Positions 7,806 through 16,300 of a stretch of DNA of 64,000 nucleotides are shown here, piece by piece. Source of the DNA: Spirochaetota bacterium. Lineage in GTDB: Bacteria > Spirochaetota > UBA4802 > UBA5550. Every line of letters starts with the position of its first letter. The stretch's first letter is position 1. A model generated the notes under the pieces. That model was not told the origin of the DNA. It was given only the letters and a program-made list of their open reading frames with translations, and ran no database searches. The stretch is from NCBI GenBank assembly GCA_025457915.1, contig JALOTL010000003.1:1-64000 (forward strand), written 5' to 3'. The position numbers were made by a program, and so were the translations under genes.

Positions 7806-8891
7806 ATGTTTTACCATTTCATTCTGCCGTTAAAGGAATACCTCTCGTACCTGAGGCTTTTCCAGTACATCACCTTCAGGTCGGCCTGCGCGGCACTGAC
7901 CGCCCTTGTCATCGTCCTGGTATTCGGAAAAATCGTAATCACTTGGCTCAGGAATCTCAGGTTCAAGGAAGAGATAAGGGAGCTCGGGCCGGAGAGCCAC
8001 AGGGCGAAGGCCGGCACCCCGACCATGGGGGGCATCATCATAATCGGCTCCGTCCTGGTCTCGATCGTTCTCTGGGGCAACTTCAACAAGCATTACCTGA
8101 TCGCGCTTTGCTTCGCCACAGCGCTCCTTACCCTTCTCGGGTTCGTGGACGACTACATCAAGTCCATTTTCAAGAAGAAGGCCGGGGTGCCGGGCAGGGT
8201 GAAACTCCTGGTCCAGATGATGATAGCCGCGGGAGTGGCTCTCTACATATACTGGGACCCTTCGAACAGGGACCACGCAACCGACCTCTTCGTCCCGTTC
8301 ATGAACGGGGCGGTCGCAGACCTGGGATACGCCTGGGTGGTTTTCGCTGTGATCGTCATCGTGTCAAGCTCGAACGCCGTCAACCTGACCGACGGCCTCG
8401 ACGGGCTGGCAATAGGGACGGTCATGAGCGTCGCGGTTTCGCTTGGCATAATGTGCTACCTTTCGGGCAACGTCAAGATAGCCGGCTACCTGAGGATCCC
8501 GTATGTGCCGGACGGGGCCGAGCTGACGGTGTTCCTGGCGGCTTTAATGGGGGCGTCGCTCGGGTTCCTCTGGTTCAACAGCAATCCCGCGTCGGTCTTC
8601 ATGGGCGATACCGGGTCGCTTTCCCTCGGGGGCATTATCGGCATAGTGGCCGTGATGATAAAAAAGGAGATATTCCTGTTCATCGTGGGCGGCGTCTTCG
8701 TGCTGGAGGCCGTTTCCGTGATCATGCAGGTCCTGTATTACAAACTTACAAAAAAAAGGATATTCAAGATGGCGCCTCTTCACCACCATTTCGAGCTCTC
8801 GGGTCTGCCGGAGCAGAAGGTCGTGGTGAGGATGTGGATCGTGGGCATAATCCTGGCCCTGCTGGGATTGAGCTCTCTGAAGATACTGTAA
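7806..8891 (+). CDS. mraY: Phospho-MurNAc-pentapeptide translocase MraY
   Basis: MraY transfers phospho-MurNAc-pentapeptide to undecaprenyl phosphate, making lipid I at the inner membrane. About ten transmembrane helices are visible. The family motifs are KAGTPTMGG, the aspartate pair in FVDDYIK, NLTDGLDGLAIG and the cytoplasmic histidine cluster APLHHHFEL. Length 361 aa is standard. A clear ribosome binding site (AAGGAGG) precedes the ATG. It sits between murF and murD as in most dcw clusters. Confidence 0.97.
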   Translation: MFYHFILPLKEYLSYLRLFQYITFRSACAALTALVIVLVFGKIVITWLRNLRFKEEIRELGPESHRAKAGTPTMGGIIIIGSVLVSIVLWGNFNKHYLIALCFATALLTLLGFVDDYIKSIFKKKAGVPGRVKLLVQMMIAAGVALYIYWDPSNRDHATDLFVPFMNGAVADLGYAWVVFAVIVIVSSSNAVNLTDGLDGLAIGTVMSVAVSLGIMCYLSGNVKIAGYLRIPYVPDGAELTVFLAALMGASLGFLWFNSNPASVFMGDTGSLSLGGIIGIVAVMIKKEIFLFIVGGVFVLEAVSVIMQVLYYKLTKKRIFKMAPLHHHFELSGLPEQKVVVRMWIVGIILALLGLSSLKIL

Positions 8892-8892
8892 A

Positions 8893-10281
8893 ATGAACGC
8901 AAGGGGACTTGAAATCAATAAGGCGCTGGTTGTCGGGCTGGGATACAGGTCGGGACTTGCCGCGTGCAATTTCCTAGCGGCAGGGGGCGTTTCCGTCACC
9001 GCGTCGGACATAAAGGCCGAGGGGGACCTGGCCGACGTGCTTTCCAGGATCGACCGCAGGGTAAAGACGGTTCTCGGTCTCCAGGACCCTGGACTGATCG
9101 ACGGCGGGTTCGATGCCCTCATACTCAGCCCGGGCGTGCCAAGGACGATACCGCTGGTGGCCAGGGCGTACGAAAAATCAGTTCCCGTGATCTCCGAGAT
9201 CGAGCTCGCGTACAGGTTCATGAGGGGAAGGATAATCGGGATTACCGGCACGGACGGCAAATCCACGACGACGGCCCTTACCGGTCACGTGCTCAAGGAG
9301 CTCGGGATAAAGACCGTGGTCGGCGGGAACATCGGGATACCGCTCGTTTCCCTGGTCGGAGAGACCTCCGATGATTCAGTGAGCGTGGTCGAGCTGTCAT
9401 CATACCAGCTCGAGACCATAACCGACTTCAGGCCCGACGCGGCCTGCCTGCTGAACGTGACGCCGGACCACCTTGACCGGTACGACGGCATGGAATCCTA
9501 TCTCGACGCCAAGCTGAGGATCGCGATGAACCAGACAGGGTCCGACGTTTTCGTATATAACCTTGACGACCCCCTGGCCGTGTCCGGTGCCGCGAGGGCC
9601 CGTTCGGCGAGGCTCTCTTTTTCCCTGGCGGACGTGGACGCTGACATCTTCCTGAGGGACGACAGGGTCGTCCTGAAAAAGGGCGGGGTCGAGGTCCTGG
9701 ACCGGTCCGGGATGAGGATACCCGGCCTTCACAACGTGCAGAACGCCATGGCGTCGGTCCTGATGGTATCCTCCATAATGGAAAGGATGGGCATGAGCCC
9801 GGATTACGCCGGTATTTCACAAGCTGTATGTTCCTTCACGGGACTTCCCCACAGAATGGAGGGGATCGGGGAGTACGAGGGGAGGGTTTTCATAAACGAT
9901 TCCAAGGCGACGACGGTCGGCGCAGTCGAGATGGCGGTGAGGAGCCTGGATTCCGAAGGAATCCTGATACTCGGGGGCAGGACAAAGGGAGACGATTACT
10001 CCAGGCTGGCCCGTTCCATCGGCGGCAGGATAAAGGCCCTCGTGCTGATCGGCGAATCGAAGGATTCCTTCTCCGGCATATTCGCCGGTTTCAGGCACGT
10101 TCTCGCTGACGGCATGGATGACGCGATCGCAAAGGCCATGAGCCTGAGCGGGCGCGGCGACGCGATTCTGCTTTCCCCGGCGTGCGCCTCCTTCGACATG
10201 TTCAGGAATTTCGAGGAAAGGGGCGAGGCGTTCAGGGCGTCGTTTGAAAAGCTGAAGAAGGGGGTGATTTCTTGGACCTGA
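8893..10281 (+). CDS. murD: UDP-MurNAc-L-Ala:D-Glu ligase MurD
   Basis: MurD adds D-glutamate to UDP-MurNAc-L-Ala. An N-terminal Rossmann-like region (ALVVGLGYRSGLAA) is followed by the P-loop GITGTDGKST (GTDGKS at 119-124), ELSSYQLE and NVTPDHLDRY, which are diagnostic of MurD. The C-terminal domain has NDSKATTVGA. Length 462 aa is normal. The gene starts one base after the mraY stop, and its 3' end overlaps ftsW by 10 bp. Confidence 0.95.
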   Translation: MNARGLEINKALVVGLGYRSGLAACNFLAAGGVSVTASDIKAEGDLADVLSRIDRRVKTVLGLQDPGLIDGGFDALILSPGVPRTIPLVARAYEKSVPVISEIELAYRFMRGRIIGITGTDGKSTTTALTGHVLKELGIKTVVGGNIGIPLVSLVGETSDDSVSVVELSSYQLETITDFRPDAACLLNVTPDHLDRYDGMESYLDAKLRIAMNQTGSDVFVYNLDDPLAVSGAARARSARLSFSLADVDADIFLRDDRVVLKKGGVEVLDRSGMRIPGLHNVQNAMASVLMVSSIMERMGMSPDYAGISQAVCSFTGLPHRMEGIGEYEGRVFINDSKATTVGAVEMAVRSLDSEGILILGGRTKGDDYSRLARSIGGRIKALVLIGESKDSFSGIFAGFRHVLADGMDDAIAKAMSLSGRGDAILLSPACASFDMFRNFEERGEAFRASFEKLKKGVISWT

Positions 10282-11426
10282 AATCCCTCATAGACACCAG
10301 GCGGAGGGGGGAGCCGGACCTGGCCCTCATGGCGCTGATATTCGTCCTGGCCGGCATCGGCATAGCGCTGAATTACAGCGCCAGCGCCGTGTACGCCCAG
10401 AAGACGTTCGGTGATTCGTTTTATTTCCTCAAGCGTCAGCTTTTATGGTTTGTCACCGGTCTCGTCGCCCTCTTCGTTTTCCAGGAAATCGACTACAAGA
10501 TTTACAAGAAATATACAAAGGCGTTTTTATTCATATCGATAGCCCTTCTCGGGCTTGTCCTTGTGCCGGGCATCGGCCACAGCGTAAAGGGATCGGTGCG
10601 ATGGTTTTCCATCGGTCCATTGTCGGTCCAGCCGTCGGAGATGGTCAAGCTGATGATGGTAATCTATCTTGTAAAGGTCTTCTCATCCGAAAACAGCCGC
10701 AATCACGTGATCCAGCTCCTCATACCGATGATGGTAGTGGCCGCGGTTTTCATGCTCATCCTCATGCAGCCGGATTTCGGAACGGCGATGGACCTCCTGA
10801 TCGTCAGCGTTCTGATACTGTTCATGTCCGGATTTCCGTTCCTTTATATAGCCGGACTTTTCATCCTCAGCATACCGATGTTCTATCTCCTGATATACCA
10901 GGTCGGCTACAGGAAGGACAGGATACTGGCCTTCCAGAACCCGTGGAGCGACAGGTTCGGCAAGGGATATCACGTGATCCAGTCTTTCATCGCCTTCAAG
11001 AAGGGAGGGCTGCTGGGCGTGGGACTCGGGTTCGGGAGCCAGAAGATATCGAGGCTTCCCGAGCCGCACACGGATTTTATATTCGCGGTGATCGCGGAGG
11101 AGATGGGCCTGGTCGGCACCATCTGCATGATCGGGCTTTTCCTGGCGTTGTTCTGGAGGAGCGTGGTCGTGTCCATAAGCGCTCCCGACGATTTCGGGAG
11201 GCTGTTAGCCCTCGGGCTGGGCCTGCTGATTGTCGTCCAGGCATTCATCAACATCGGTGTAGTCATCGGCAGCCTGCCGGCCACGGGTCTCCCGCTGCCT
11301 TTCATCAGCTACGGCGGTTCGTCCCTTCTGGTGAACATGATTTCCGGCGGGATACTGCTCAACATATCGAGGTACAGGGAGGCCGCGAACCAGGGCGTAA
11401 AGATAAACGAAGAGGTATGGCAGTGA
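10272..11426 (+). CDS. ftsW: SEDS glycosyltransferase FtsW
   Basis: FtsW polymerises lipid II at the septum together with a class B penicillin-binding protein. About ten transmembrane helices are visible over 384 residues. SEDS signatures include GSVRWFSIGPLSVQPSE, MQPDFGTAMD, and LPLPFISYGGSSLL near the C-terminus. The TTG start at 10272 follows AAGGGGG and overlaps the end of murD by 10 bp. Position between murD and murG favours FtsW over RodA. Its usual partner FtsI is not encoded in the window. Confidence 0.93.
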   Translation: MDLKSLIDTRRRGEPDLALMALIFVLAGIGIALNYSASAVYAQKTFGDSFYFLKRQLLWFVTGLVALFVFQEIDYKIYKKYTKAFLFISIALLGLVLVPGIGHSVKGSVRWFSIGPLSVQPSEMVKLMMVIYLVKVFSSENSRNHVIQLLIPMMVVAAVFMLILMQPDFGTAMDLLIVSVLILFMSGFPFLYIAGLFILSIPMFYLLIYQVGYRKDRILAFQNPWSDRFGKGYHVIQSFIAFKKGGLLGVGLGFGSQKISRLPEPHTDFIFAVIAEEMGLVGTICMIGLFLALFWRSVVVSISAPDDFGRLLALGLGLLIVVQAFINIGVVIGSLPATGLPLPFISYGGSSLLVNMISGGILLNISRYREAANQGVKINEEVWQ

Positions 11427-12544
11427 ACGTAAAGAGCGTCTTGATCATTGGAGGAGGAACCGGGGGGCATATAAGCCCCGGCATATCCCTTTATTCGGAA
11501 TTCAGGGACAGGGGAATCAATACCCTTTTTCTCACGGGGAAAAGGGACGCGAGGTTTTCCTCCCTGTCCGAGATCAACGGCGGCGACCTTCATTATTATA
11601 ACCCGCCGTCAATGACGAAGAATCCCTTCAAACTGCCGCTTTTCTCCATTAATTTTTTATCCGCGGTTGTGAGGACTAAAAAGCTCATAAAAAAGAATTC
11701 CGTGTCTGCGGTGATCGGGATGGGCGGGTATGCCTCGGCCCCCGCGCTCATGGCGGCCAGGTTTGCCGGGGTCCCGCTGTTCCTGTGCGAGCAGAACACA
11801 GTCCCGGGCAGGGTCACCAGGCTCTTCGAAAAAACGGCCAGAAAAATCTATTCCACATTCGCCGAATCGGCGGATTACCTGAAGTTCCCGGGAAAGATCT
11901 TCCATGCCGGCAATCCCATCAGGAAGGGCATCGTCACTGCCATGACGAAGGATGAGGCCAAGAAGCTGTTCCATCTCACCCAGAGTAAAAAGGTCATTTT
12001 CGCGATCGGGGGGAGCCAGGGGGCGACGAGGATAAACGAGCTGATATTCGGGCTCAAGCAGAAATACTCTGACGACCTGAAAAACATAGGAATCATATGG
12101 AGCACCGGCGGACTGAACTACGACTCCTACAGGGAAAAGCTACAGGAGATGAAGGACCAGGGTTCTGTATACATGTCCCCGTTCATAAGCAATGTCGGCG
12201 CCGCCTACAAAGCATGCGACCTGGCCATAAGCAGGTCCGGGGCCGGCGTGATGATGGAGCTTGCGGCGATGGGCATCCCTTCGATCCTGATCCCGTATCC
12301 GTTCGCGGCGATGAACCACCAGGAAAAGAACGCGGAGGTGTTCGCTAATGCCGGGGCGTCGGTCATGGTGAGCGACGGCGACGCTGTCCCGGAAAAGATC
12401 GCGCCGATAATTTTCGATCTCCTCGGGAATTCCAGGGTGCTGGCCTTAATGTCGGAGAAATCCAGGACGATATCCAAACCCGACGCGTCCGTCGTTATTG
12501 CGGACGACATCATGAGGGAAATCGGGGGTCCGGGAATTGTTTAG
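11423..12544 (+). CDS. murG: N-acetylglucosaminyltransferase MurG
   Basis: MurG converts lipid I to lipid II on the inner face of the membrane. The N-terminus has the glycine-rich loop GGGTGGHISPGI. Later motifs are GMGGYASAP, CEQNTVPG, GGSQGATRIN, SRSGAGVMMELAA and PYPFAAMNHQEKNA, covering acceptor and UDP-GlcNAc sites. I favour GTG at 11423, overlapping the ftsW stop (GTGA), because AGAGG lies seven bases upstream. ATG at 11417 is the alternative and would be too close to that site. Product is 373 aa. Confidence 0.95.
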   Translation: MNVKSVLIIGGGTGGHISPGISLYSEFRDRGINTLFLTGKRDARFSSLSEINGGDLHYYNPPSMTKNPFKLPLFSINFLSAVVRTKKLIKKNSVSAVIGMGGYASAPALMAARFAGVPLFLCEQNTVPGRVTRLFEKTARKIYSTFAESADYLKFPGKIFHAGNPIRKGIVTAMTKDEAKKLFHLTQSKKVIFAIGGSQGATRINELIFGLKQKYSDDLKNIGIIWSTGGLNYDSYREKLQEMKDQGSVYMSPFISNVGAAYKACDLAISRSGAGVMMELAAMGIPSILIPYPFAAMNHQEKNAEVFANAGASVMVSDGDAVPEKIAPIIFDLLGNSRVLALMSEKSRTISKPDASVVIADDIMREIGGPGIV

Positions 12545-13904
12545 AAAATCAAAAAAAATGCATTTCATAGGGATAGGCGGGATAGGCATGAGCGGCATCG
12601 CCGAAATCCTGATCAACCTCGGATACGAGGTGTCCGGTTCGGACCTGAACGAGTCGGACCAGACCAGGAGGCTGAAGTCCCTCGGGGCCAGGGTGTTTAT
12701 CGGGCATTTCCCGTCTAACATAAGCGATTACAACGTGGTTGTGACCTCGAGCGCGATAAATCCCAACAACCCGGAACTCCTCGAGGCAAGGAAGAGAAGG
12801 ATACCGGTCATACACAGGTCCGAGATGCTCGCCGAGCTCGTGAGGCTCAAGCACGGCATAGGGATAGCCGGCACACACGGCAAGACCACGACATCCTCCC
12901 TCCTGTCATACGTTCTTTACCACGGCGGCATCAATCCGACGGCCGTGATAGGCGGCAAGGTCCTCAATTTCGGCACCAATGCCAGGATAGGCCAGGGGCA
13001 GTACATGGTCTTCGAGGCGGACGAGTCCGACGGCTCGTTTCTCAAGCTTCTCCCCTGCATCGCGGTGGTGACCAATATCGATTCAGACCATCTTGACCAT
13101 TACAAGTATTTCGAGGGGCTCAAGGAGGCCTTTCTGGAATACATCAACAATATACCTTTTTACGGCTACTCCGTCCTCTGTACGGACGATATAACGGTGA
13201 GGGAGATACTGCCCAGGGTCGAAAGGCCCTATATGACCTACGGGCTGTCAGAGGACGCTGACTTCAGGGCGGTGGACATCAGGATGGAAAACGGCAGCAC
13301 CCGGTACGCCTGCCTTTACAGGGGCGGGCCCCTCGGAAATTTCGAGATAGGGCTTCTTGGAAACCACAACGTGGTCAATTCACTTGCGGTCATTGCCATA
13401 TCGCTTGACCTCGGCCTGGACCACATGACCATTAGCCGGGGTATGAAGGAATTCAAGGGCGTGGGCAGGAGGCTTGAGCTGATCGGGGAGGAGAAGGGCA
13501 TAATGGTGATGGACGATTACGGCCACCACCCCACCGAGATAAGGGCCACGCTTTCGGCCGTGAAGAATCTCGGAAAGAGGATCGTGGTTGTCTTCCAGCC
13601 GCACAGGTACACGAGGACCCAGATGCTCTGGGACGAATTCGGACAGAGCTTTTCGAACGCGGACGTGCTTTTCCTTGCCGAGATATACCCCGCGGGGGAA
13701 GCGCCCATAGAGGCCGTTTCATCCGCTTTAATAAAGGACTCGGTTAAGAGACACGAGGGAAGGGACGTCGAGATCATTTCGAAATTTGAGGATATAGCGG
13801 ACCGGGTGATGGAAACAGCGAAGAAAGGCGACGTCATACTGACGCTCGGCGCGGGAGACATCTACAAGGCCGGGAGGACTATCCTCGAGAGGCTCAGGGG
13901 ATGA
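12537..13904 (+). CDS. murC: UDP-MurNAc:L-Ala ligase MurC
   Basis: MurC adds L-alanine to UDP-MurNAc, the first peptide step. Motifs are FIGIGGIGMSGIAE at the N-terminus, the P-loop GIAGTHGKTTT (GTHGKT at 112-117), EADESDGSFL, TNIDSDHLDHY and DDYGHHPTEI. Length 455 aa is typical. The start is TTG at 12537, overlapping the murG stop by 8 bp. murB, which commonly follows, is missing here. Confidence 0.96.
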   Translation: MFRKSKKMHFIGIGGIGMSGIAEILINLGYEVSGSDLNESDQTRRLKSLGARVFIGHFPSNISDYNVVVTSSAINPNNPELLEARKRRIPVIHRSEMLAELVRLKHGIGIAGTHGKTTTSSLLSYVLYHGGINPTAVIGGKVLNFGTNARIGQGQYMVFEADESDGSFLKLLPCIAVVTNIDSDHLDHYKYFEGLKEAFLEYINNIPFYGYSVLCTDDITVREILPRVERPYMTYGLSEDADFRAVDIRMENGSTRYACLYRGGPLGNFEIGLLGNHNVVNSLAVIAISLDLGLDHMTISRGMKEFKGVGRRLELIGEEKGIMVMDDYGHHPTEIRATLSAVKNLGKRIVVVFQPHRYTRTQMLWDEFGQSFSNADVLFLAEIYPAGEAPIEAVSSALIKDSVKRHEGRDVEIISKFEDIADRVMETAKKGDVILTLGAGDIYKAGRTILERLRG

Positions 13905-13905
13905 T

Positions 13906-14598
13906 ATGAAGGGATGCGGAGTCAGATTGGCGATGGCATGCGCGGTTGCGGCAATATGTCTTGACACGCCGGCCGAATCGGGTAAAATCACCAGGATAGA
14001 TTCGGTCGAGTTCAGGGGCCTGCGCGCGTATTCCAAATTCGAACTGTCAAAAGGGGCCATCGGTTCCGACGGGACGGGATTGCTCGTTGATCTGGATGCC
14101 CTCGGGAAGAATCTTTCGAGATCCCCTTTCCTTGAAAAATACGGACTGTCCATGTCGGACGGAAAGCTCATCGTGACCGTAATCGAGAAGAAGCCCGCGC
14201 TGCTGATCGCGGTAAGAAAAGGCGAAAGGGTGGTCCCGATAGAGCTGGACGGCAATTTCAAGTTGATATCCGCCGGGAGATCGCATGCCGAATTGCCGGT
14301 GATATTTCTCGGCGAAGAGGACCTGAAGCGGGGAAGGATCGAAGAAAGGGCCAGGCAGTACTCCGCCCTGCTGAAGAGGGTCGGGAAATTGAGTCCGTCT
14401 CTTCTCAGGGAGATATCCGAAATCCATGCCGGGTCCGAGATCATCAGCGTATACCTTAAGGGAAGAAGAACCAGGTTCCTCCTGAGACCCGAGGAGAGCG
14501 GTTTTATAAGGCTGGGCGTAACTGCCGGGTACCTGGACAGGATGAGACGTTATCCGGAAGTGATAGATCTCTTGAATGACAGGGTGGTGATCAGATGA
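13906..14598 (+). CDS. ftsQ: FtsQ/DivIB-like division protein with POTRA domain
   Basis: A 230-residue protein with a hydrophobic N-terminal segment (about residues 6-19) and a POTRA-type start (RIDSVEFRGLRAYSKFEL, then LSRSPFLEKYGLSM and VTVIEKKPALLI). The FtsQ-like region follows. FtsQ bridges FtsL/FtsB to the early divisome in the periplasm. The N-terminal cytoplasmic tail is very short, and the hydrophobic segment could be read as a signal peptide. The call depends on the POTRA pattern and on position between murC and ftsA. It overlaps ftsA by ATGA. Confidence 0.8.
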   Translation: MKGCGVRLAMACAVAAICLDTPAESGKITRIDSVEFRGLRAYSKFELSKGAIGSDGTGLLVDLDALGKNLSRSPFLEKYGLSMSDGKLIVTVIEKKPALLIAVRKGERVVPIELDGNFKLISAGRSHAELPVIFLGEEDLKRGRIEERARQYSALLKRVGKLSPSLLREISEIHAGSEIISVYLKGRRTRFLLRPEESGFIRLGVTAGYLDRMRRYPEVIDLLNDRVVIR

Positions 14599-15833
14599 AG
14601 GGCGAAATTAGGGATGATATAATAGTCGGCCTCGATATTGGCACAACGAAAACATGCGCCGTGATAGGATCAATTAATGAAAACAACCAGATCGAGGTCA
14701 CGGGGGTCGGGACAGCGCCGTCCAAGGGCCTGAAGAACGGCGTCATCGTGAACATAGATAATACCGCGTCCTCGATAGCCAAGGCCATAGACGAGGCCGA
14801 GCTCATGGCGGGACACGAGGTCAGCTCGGTTTTCGTGGGCATCAGCGGCCAGGGCATAAAGGGGGAAAACTCGAGGGGCGTGGTGGCCATATCCAACAGG
14901 TCAAGGACCATAACCTCCGTGGAGATAAAAAGGGTCATCGAGGCGGCGCAGGCCATAGTGATACCGGTCGACAGGGAGATACTGCACGTCCTCTCGAAGG
15001 AATTTTCTGTCGACGACCAGACGGGGATCAAGGACCCCACCGGCATGAGCGGCGTCAGGCTCGAGGCCGAGGTCCACATAATCACGGCGCAGGTGACGAC
15101 GATACAGAACCTGATCAAGGCCGTCGACAAGTCCGGCTTCCAGTGCCAGGACATAGTATTCAATCCGCTTGCGTCCGCCGACGCAGTGCTTTCAAGGGAC
15201 GAAAGGGACCTGGGGGTGGCGCTGGCCGATATCGGCGGCGGCACGGTGGAGCTCATGGTTTACCTTGAGGGCGGCGTATCCTACTCGAAGGTCCTGTCGG
15301 TAGGTGGAATTCACGTCACTAACGACATATCGATCGGGCTCCGTACGCCGATAGAATCGGCCGAGCTTATAAAAAAGAAATTCGGGTGCGCGGTGCTGGA
15401 CCTTGTGGACGCGTCGGAAACGATAGAGGTCCCGTCGGTCGGGGGAAGGGCTCCCAGGAAGCTCTTCAAGCAGGAGCTCACGCAGATCATCGAGCCGAGG
15501 ATGACCGAGATAATGGAGATGATAGACCAGGAGCTATTGAAAAGCGGCAAGCGCGACATGCTTGCGGCAGGCGTTGTTCTGACGGGCGGCGCAAGCATGC
15601 TGGACGGATGCGTTGAATCGGCCGAGAAGGTCTTCAGCATGCCCGTAAGGATAGGGGTTCCGAGGGACATAGCCGGCATAAAGGACAAGGTGGCAACGCC
15701 TCAATACGCCAACGCGGTCGGTCTGCTTATTTACGGGGCCAGGATGAGCAGGTTCCGGGGCAAGGCGAGGTTCGAGAGGTCCGGTGCCGGTGTGTTCAGC
15801 AAGATAAAGAAGTGGCTCGAGGATTATCTTTAG
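14595..15833 (+). CDS. ftsA: Cell division protein FtsA
   Basis: FtsA is an actin-like ATPase that tethers FtsZ to the membrane. The phosphate-1 motif is VGLDIGTTKTCAVIG near the N-terminus. The SHS2/1C insertion (about residues 85-165), the phosphate-2 motif ALADIGGGTVELMVY, and VVLTGGASMLDG are present. The last 15 residues (FSKIKKWLEDYL) form an amphipathic membrane-targeting helix, as expected for FtsA. Length 412 aa is normal. It overlaps ftsQ and is followed by a probable terminator and a long leader before ftsZ. Confidence 0.97.
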   Translation: MKGEIRDDIIVGLDIGTTKTCAVIGSINENNQIEVTGVGTAPSKGLKNGVIVNIDNTASSIAKAIDEAELMAGHEVSSVFVGISGQGIKGENSRGVVAISNRSRTITSVEIKRVIEAAQAIVIPVDREILHVLSKEFSVDDQTGIKDPTGMSGVRLEAEVHIITAQVTTIQNLIKAVDKSGFQCQDIVFNPLASADAVLSRDERDLGVALADIGGGTVELMVYLEGGVSYSKVLSVGGIHVTNDISIGLRTPIESAELIKKKFGCAVLDLVDASETIEVPSVGGRAPRKLFKQELTQIIEPRMTEIMEMIDQELLKSGKRDMLAAGVVLTGGASMLDGCVESAEKVFSMPVRIGVPRDIAGIKDKVATPQYANAVGLLIYGARMSRFRGKARFERSGAGVFSKIKKWLEDYL

Positions 15834-15841
15834 AGGTCAAT

Positions 15842-15877
15842 CGCCGCAGGCGGATGGGTCCGCGGCGCTGATTTTTT
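15842..15877 (+). terminator. Probable terminator after ftsA
   Basis: CGCCGC (15842-15847) can pair with GCGGCG (15862-15867), and a six-T run follows at 15872-15877 after a four-base gap. It suggests that dcw transcription partly ends here and that ftsZ has its own promoter. The stem is short and the loop long, so strength is uncertain. Confidence 0.5.
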
Positions 15878-15927
15878 GGTATAATTTCATCTTTTTGTGC
15901 CGAATAATATAATAGTCGCTGATGCGA

Positions 15928-16045
15928 CATAAGGGAACCCTGATAAATTTTTTGATGTTCCCTTTCGGTAAGCGTATCTGATGGAATCAGGAATCTGGAT
16001 TCATGATATCAATGCAGCTTCTGATTTTATAGATACCGGTAATAT
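15928..16045 (+). repeat. ftsZ leader repeat, copy A
   Basis: About 118 bp that reappear in diverged form at 16156-16275. The copy holds, in order, an inverted repeat AAGGGAAC (15931-15938) / GTTCCCTT (15957-15964), the palindrome-centred TGATATCAATG (16004-16014) and a CTGATTTT box. The first element can form an 8-bp hairpin. Function unknown. Confidence 0.6.
16004..16014 (+). repeat. TGATATCAATG motif, site 1 (ftsZ leader)
   Basis: An 8-bp palindrome TGATATCA with AATG extension. The 16 bases from 16003 are identical to those at the start of the zapB-like gene (24443-24458). A candidate operator, by repetition only. Confidence 0.4.
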
Positions 16046-16155
16046 CTAATGAGACATAAGAAGGCTTCATCCAGGTTCAGGACGCCTTCATGTCAATAGA
16101 AATGATTTAAAAAATCCGGAGCACTTCACCATGCAAACCGGCTTTTTAAATCGCC

Positions 16156-16275
16156 AATAAGGGAGCCTTTATAAATGAAATTCTTGATGTTCCCTTGCAG
16201 GCAGTATATATGAAAAACCAGGAGTTATGATTTATGATATCAATGATATCCCTGATTTTTCGAAGTACCCATAAT
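16156..16275 (+). repeat. ftsZ leader repeat, copy B
   Basis: This is the second copy of the unit at 15928-16045, offset by 228-231 bp. It keeps the hairpin (AAGGGAGC, 16159-16166, with GTTCCCTT, 16189-16196, now with one G-T pair), TGATATCAATG (16235-16245) and CTGATTTTT. Conservation of the pairing although the bases changed points to selection for structure. It ends 25 bp before the ftsZ start. Confidence 0.6.
16235..16245 (+). repeat. TGATATCAATG motif, site 2 (ftsZ leader)
   Basis: Second copy in the ftsZ leader, within repeat copy B. It is immediately followed by ATATCC, extending the local symmetry. Confidence 0.4.
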
Positions 16276-16300
16276 ATAAATACAGTCAATGGGAGGTAAT

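Noticed and set aside
10445-11422. Long frame running through ftsW into murG
   Set aside because: Its first 320 codons are the shifted frame of ftsW, with an arginine- and histidine-rich product. Only the murG part is real.
15880-15913. Two perfect TATAAT boxes before the ftsZ leader repeats
   Set aside because: No acceptable -35 lies at 16-18 bp from either. An ftsZ promoter here is possible but cannot be supported.
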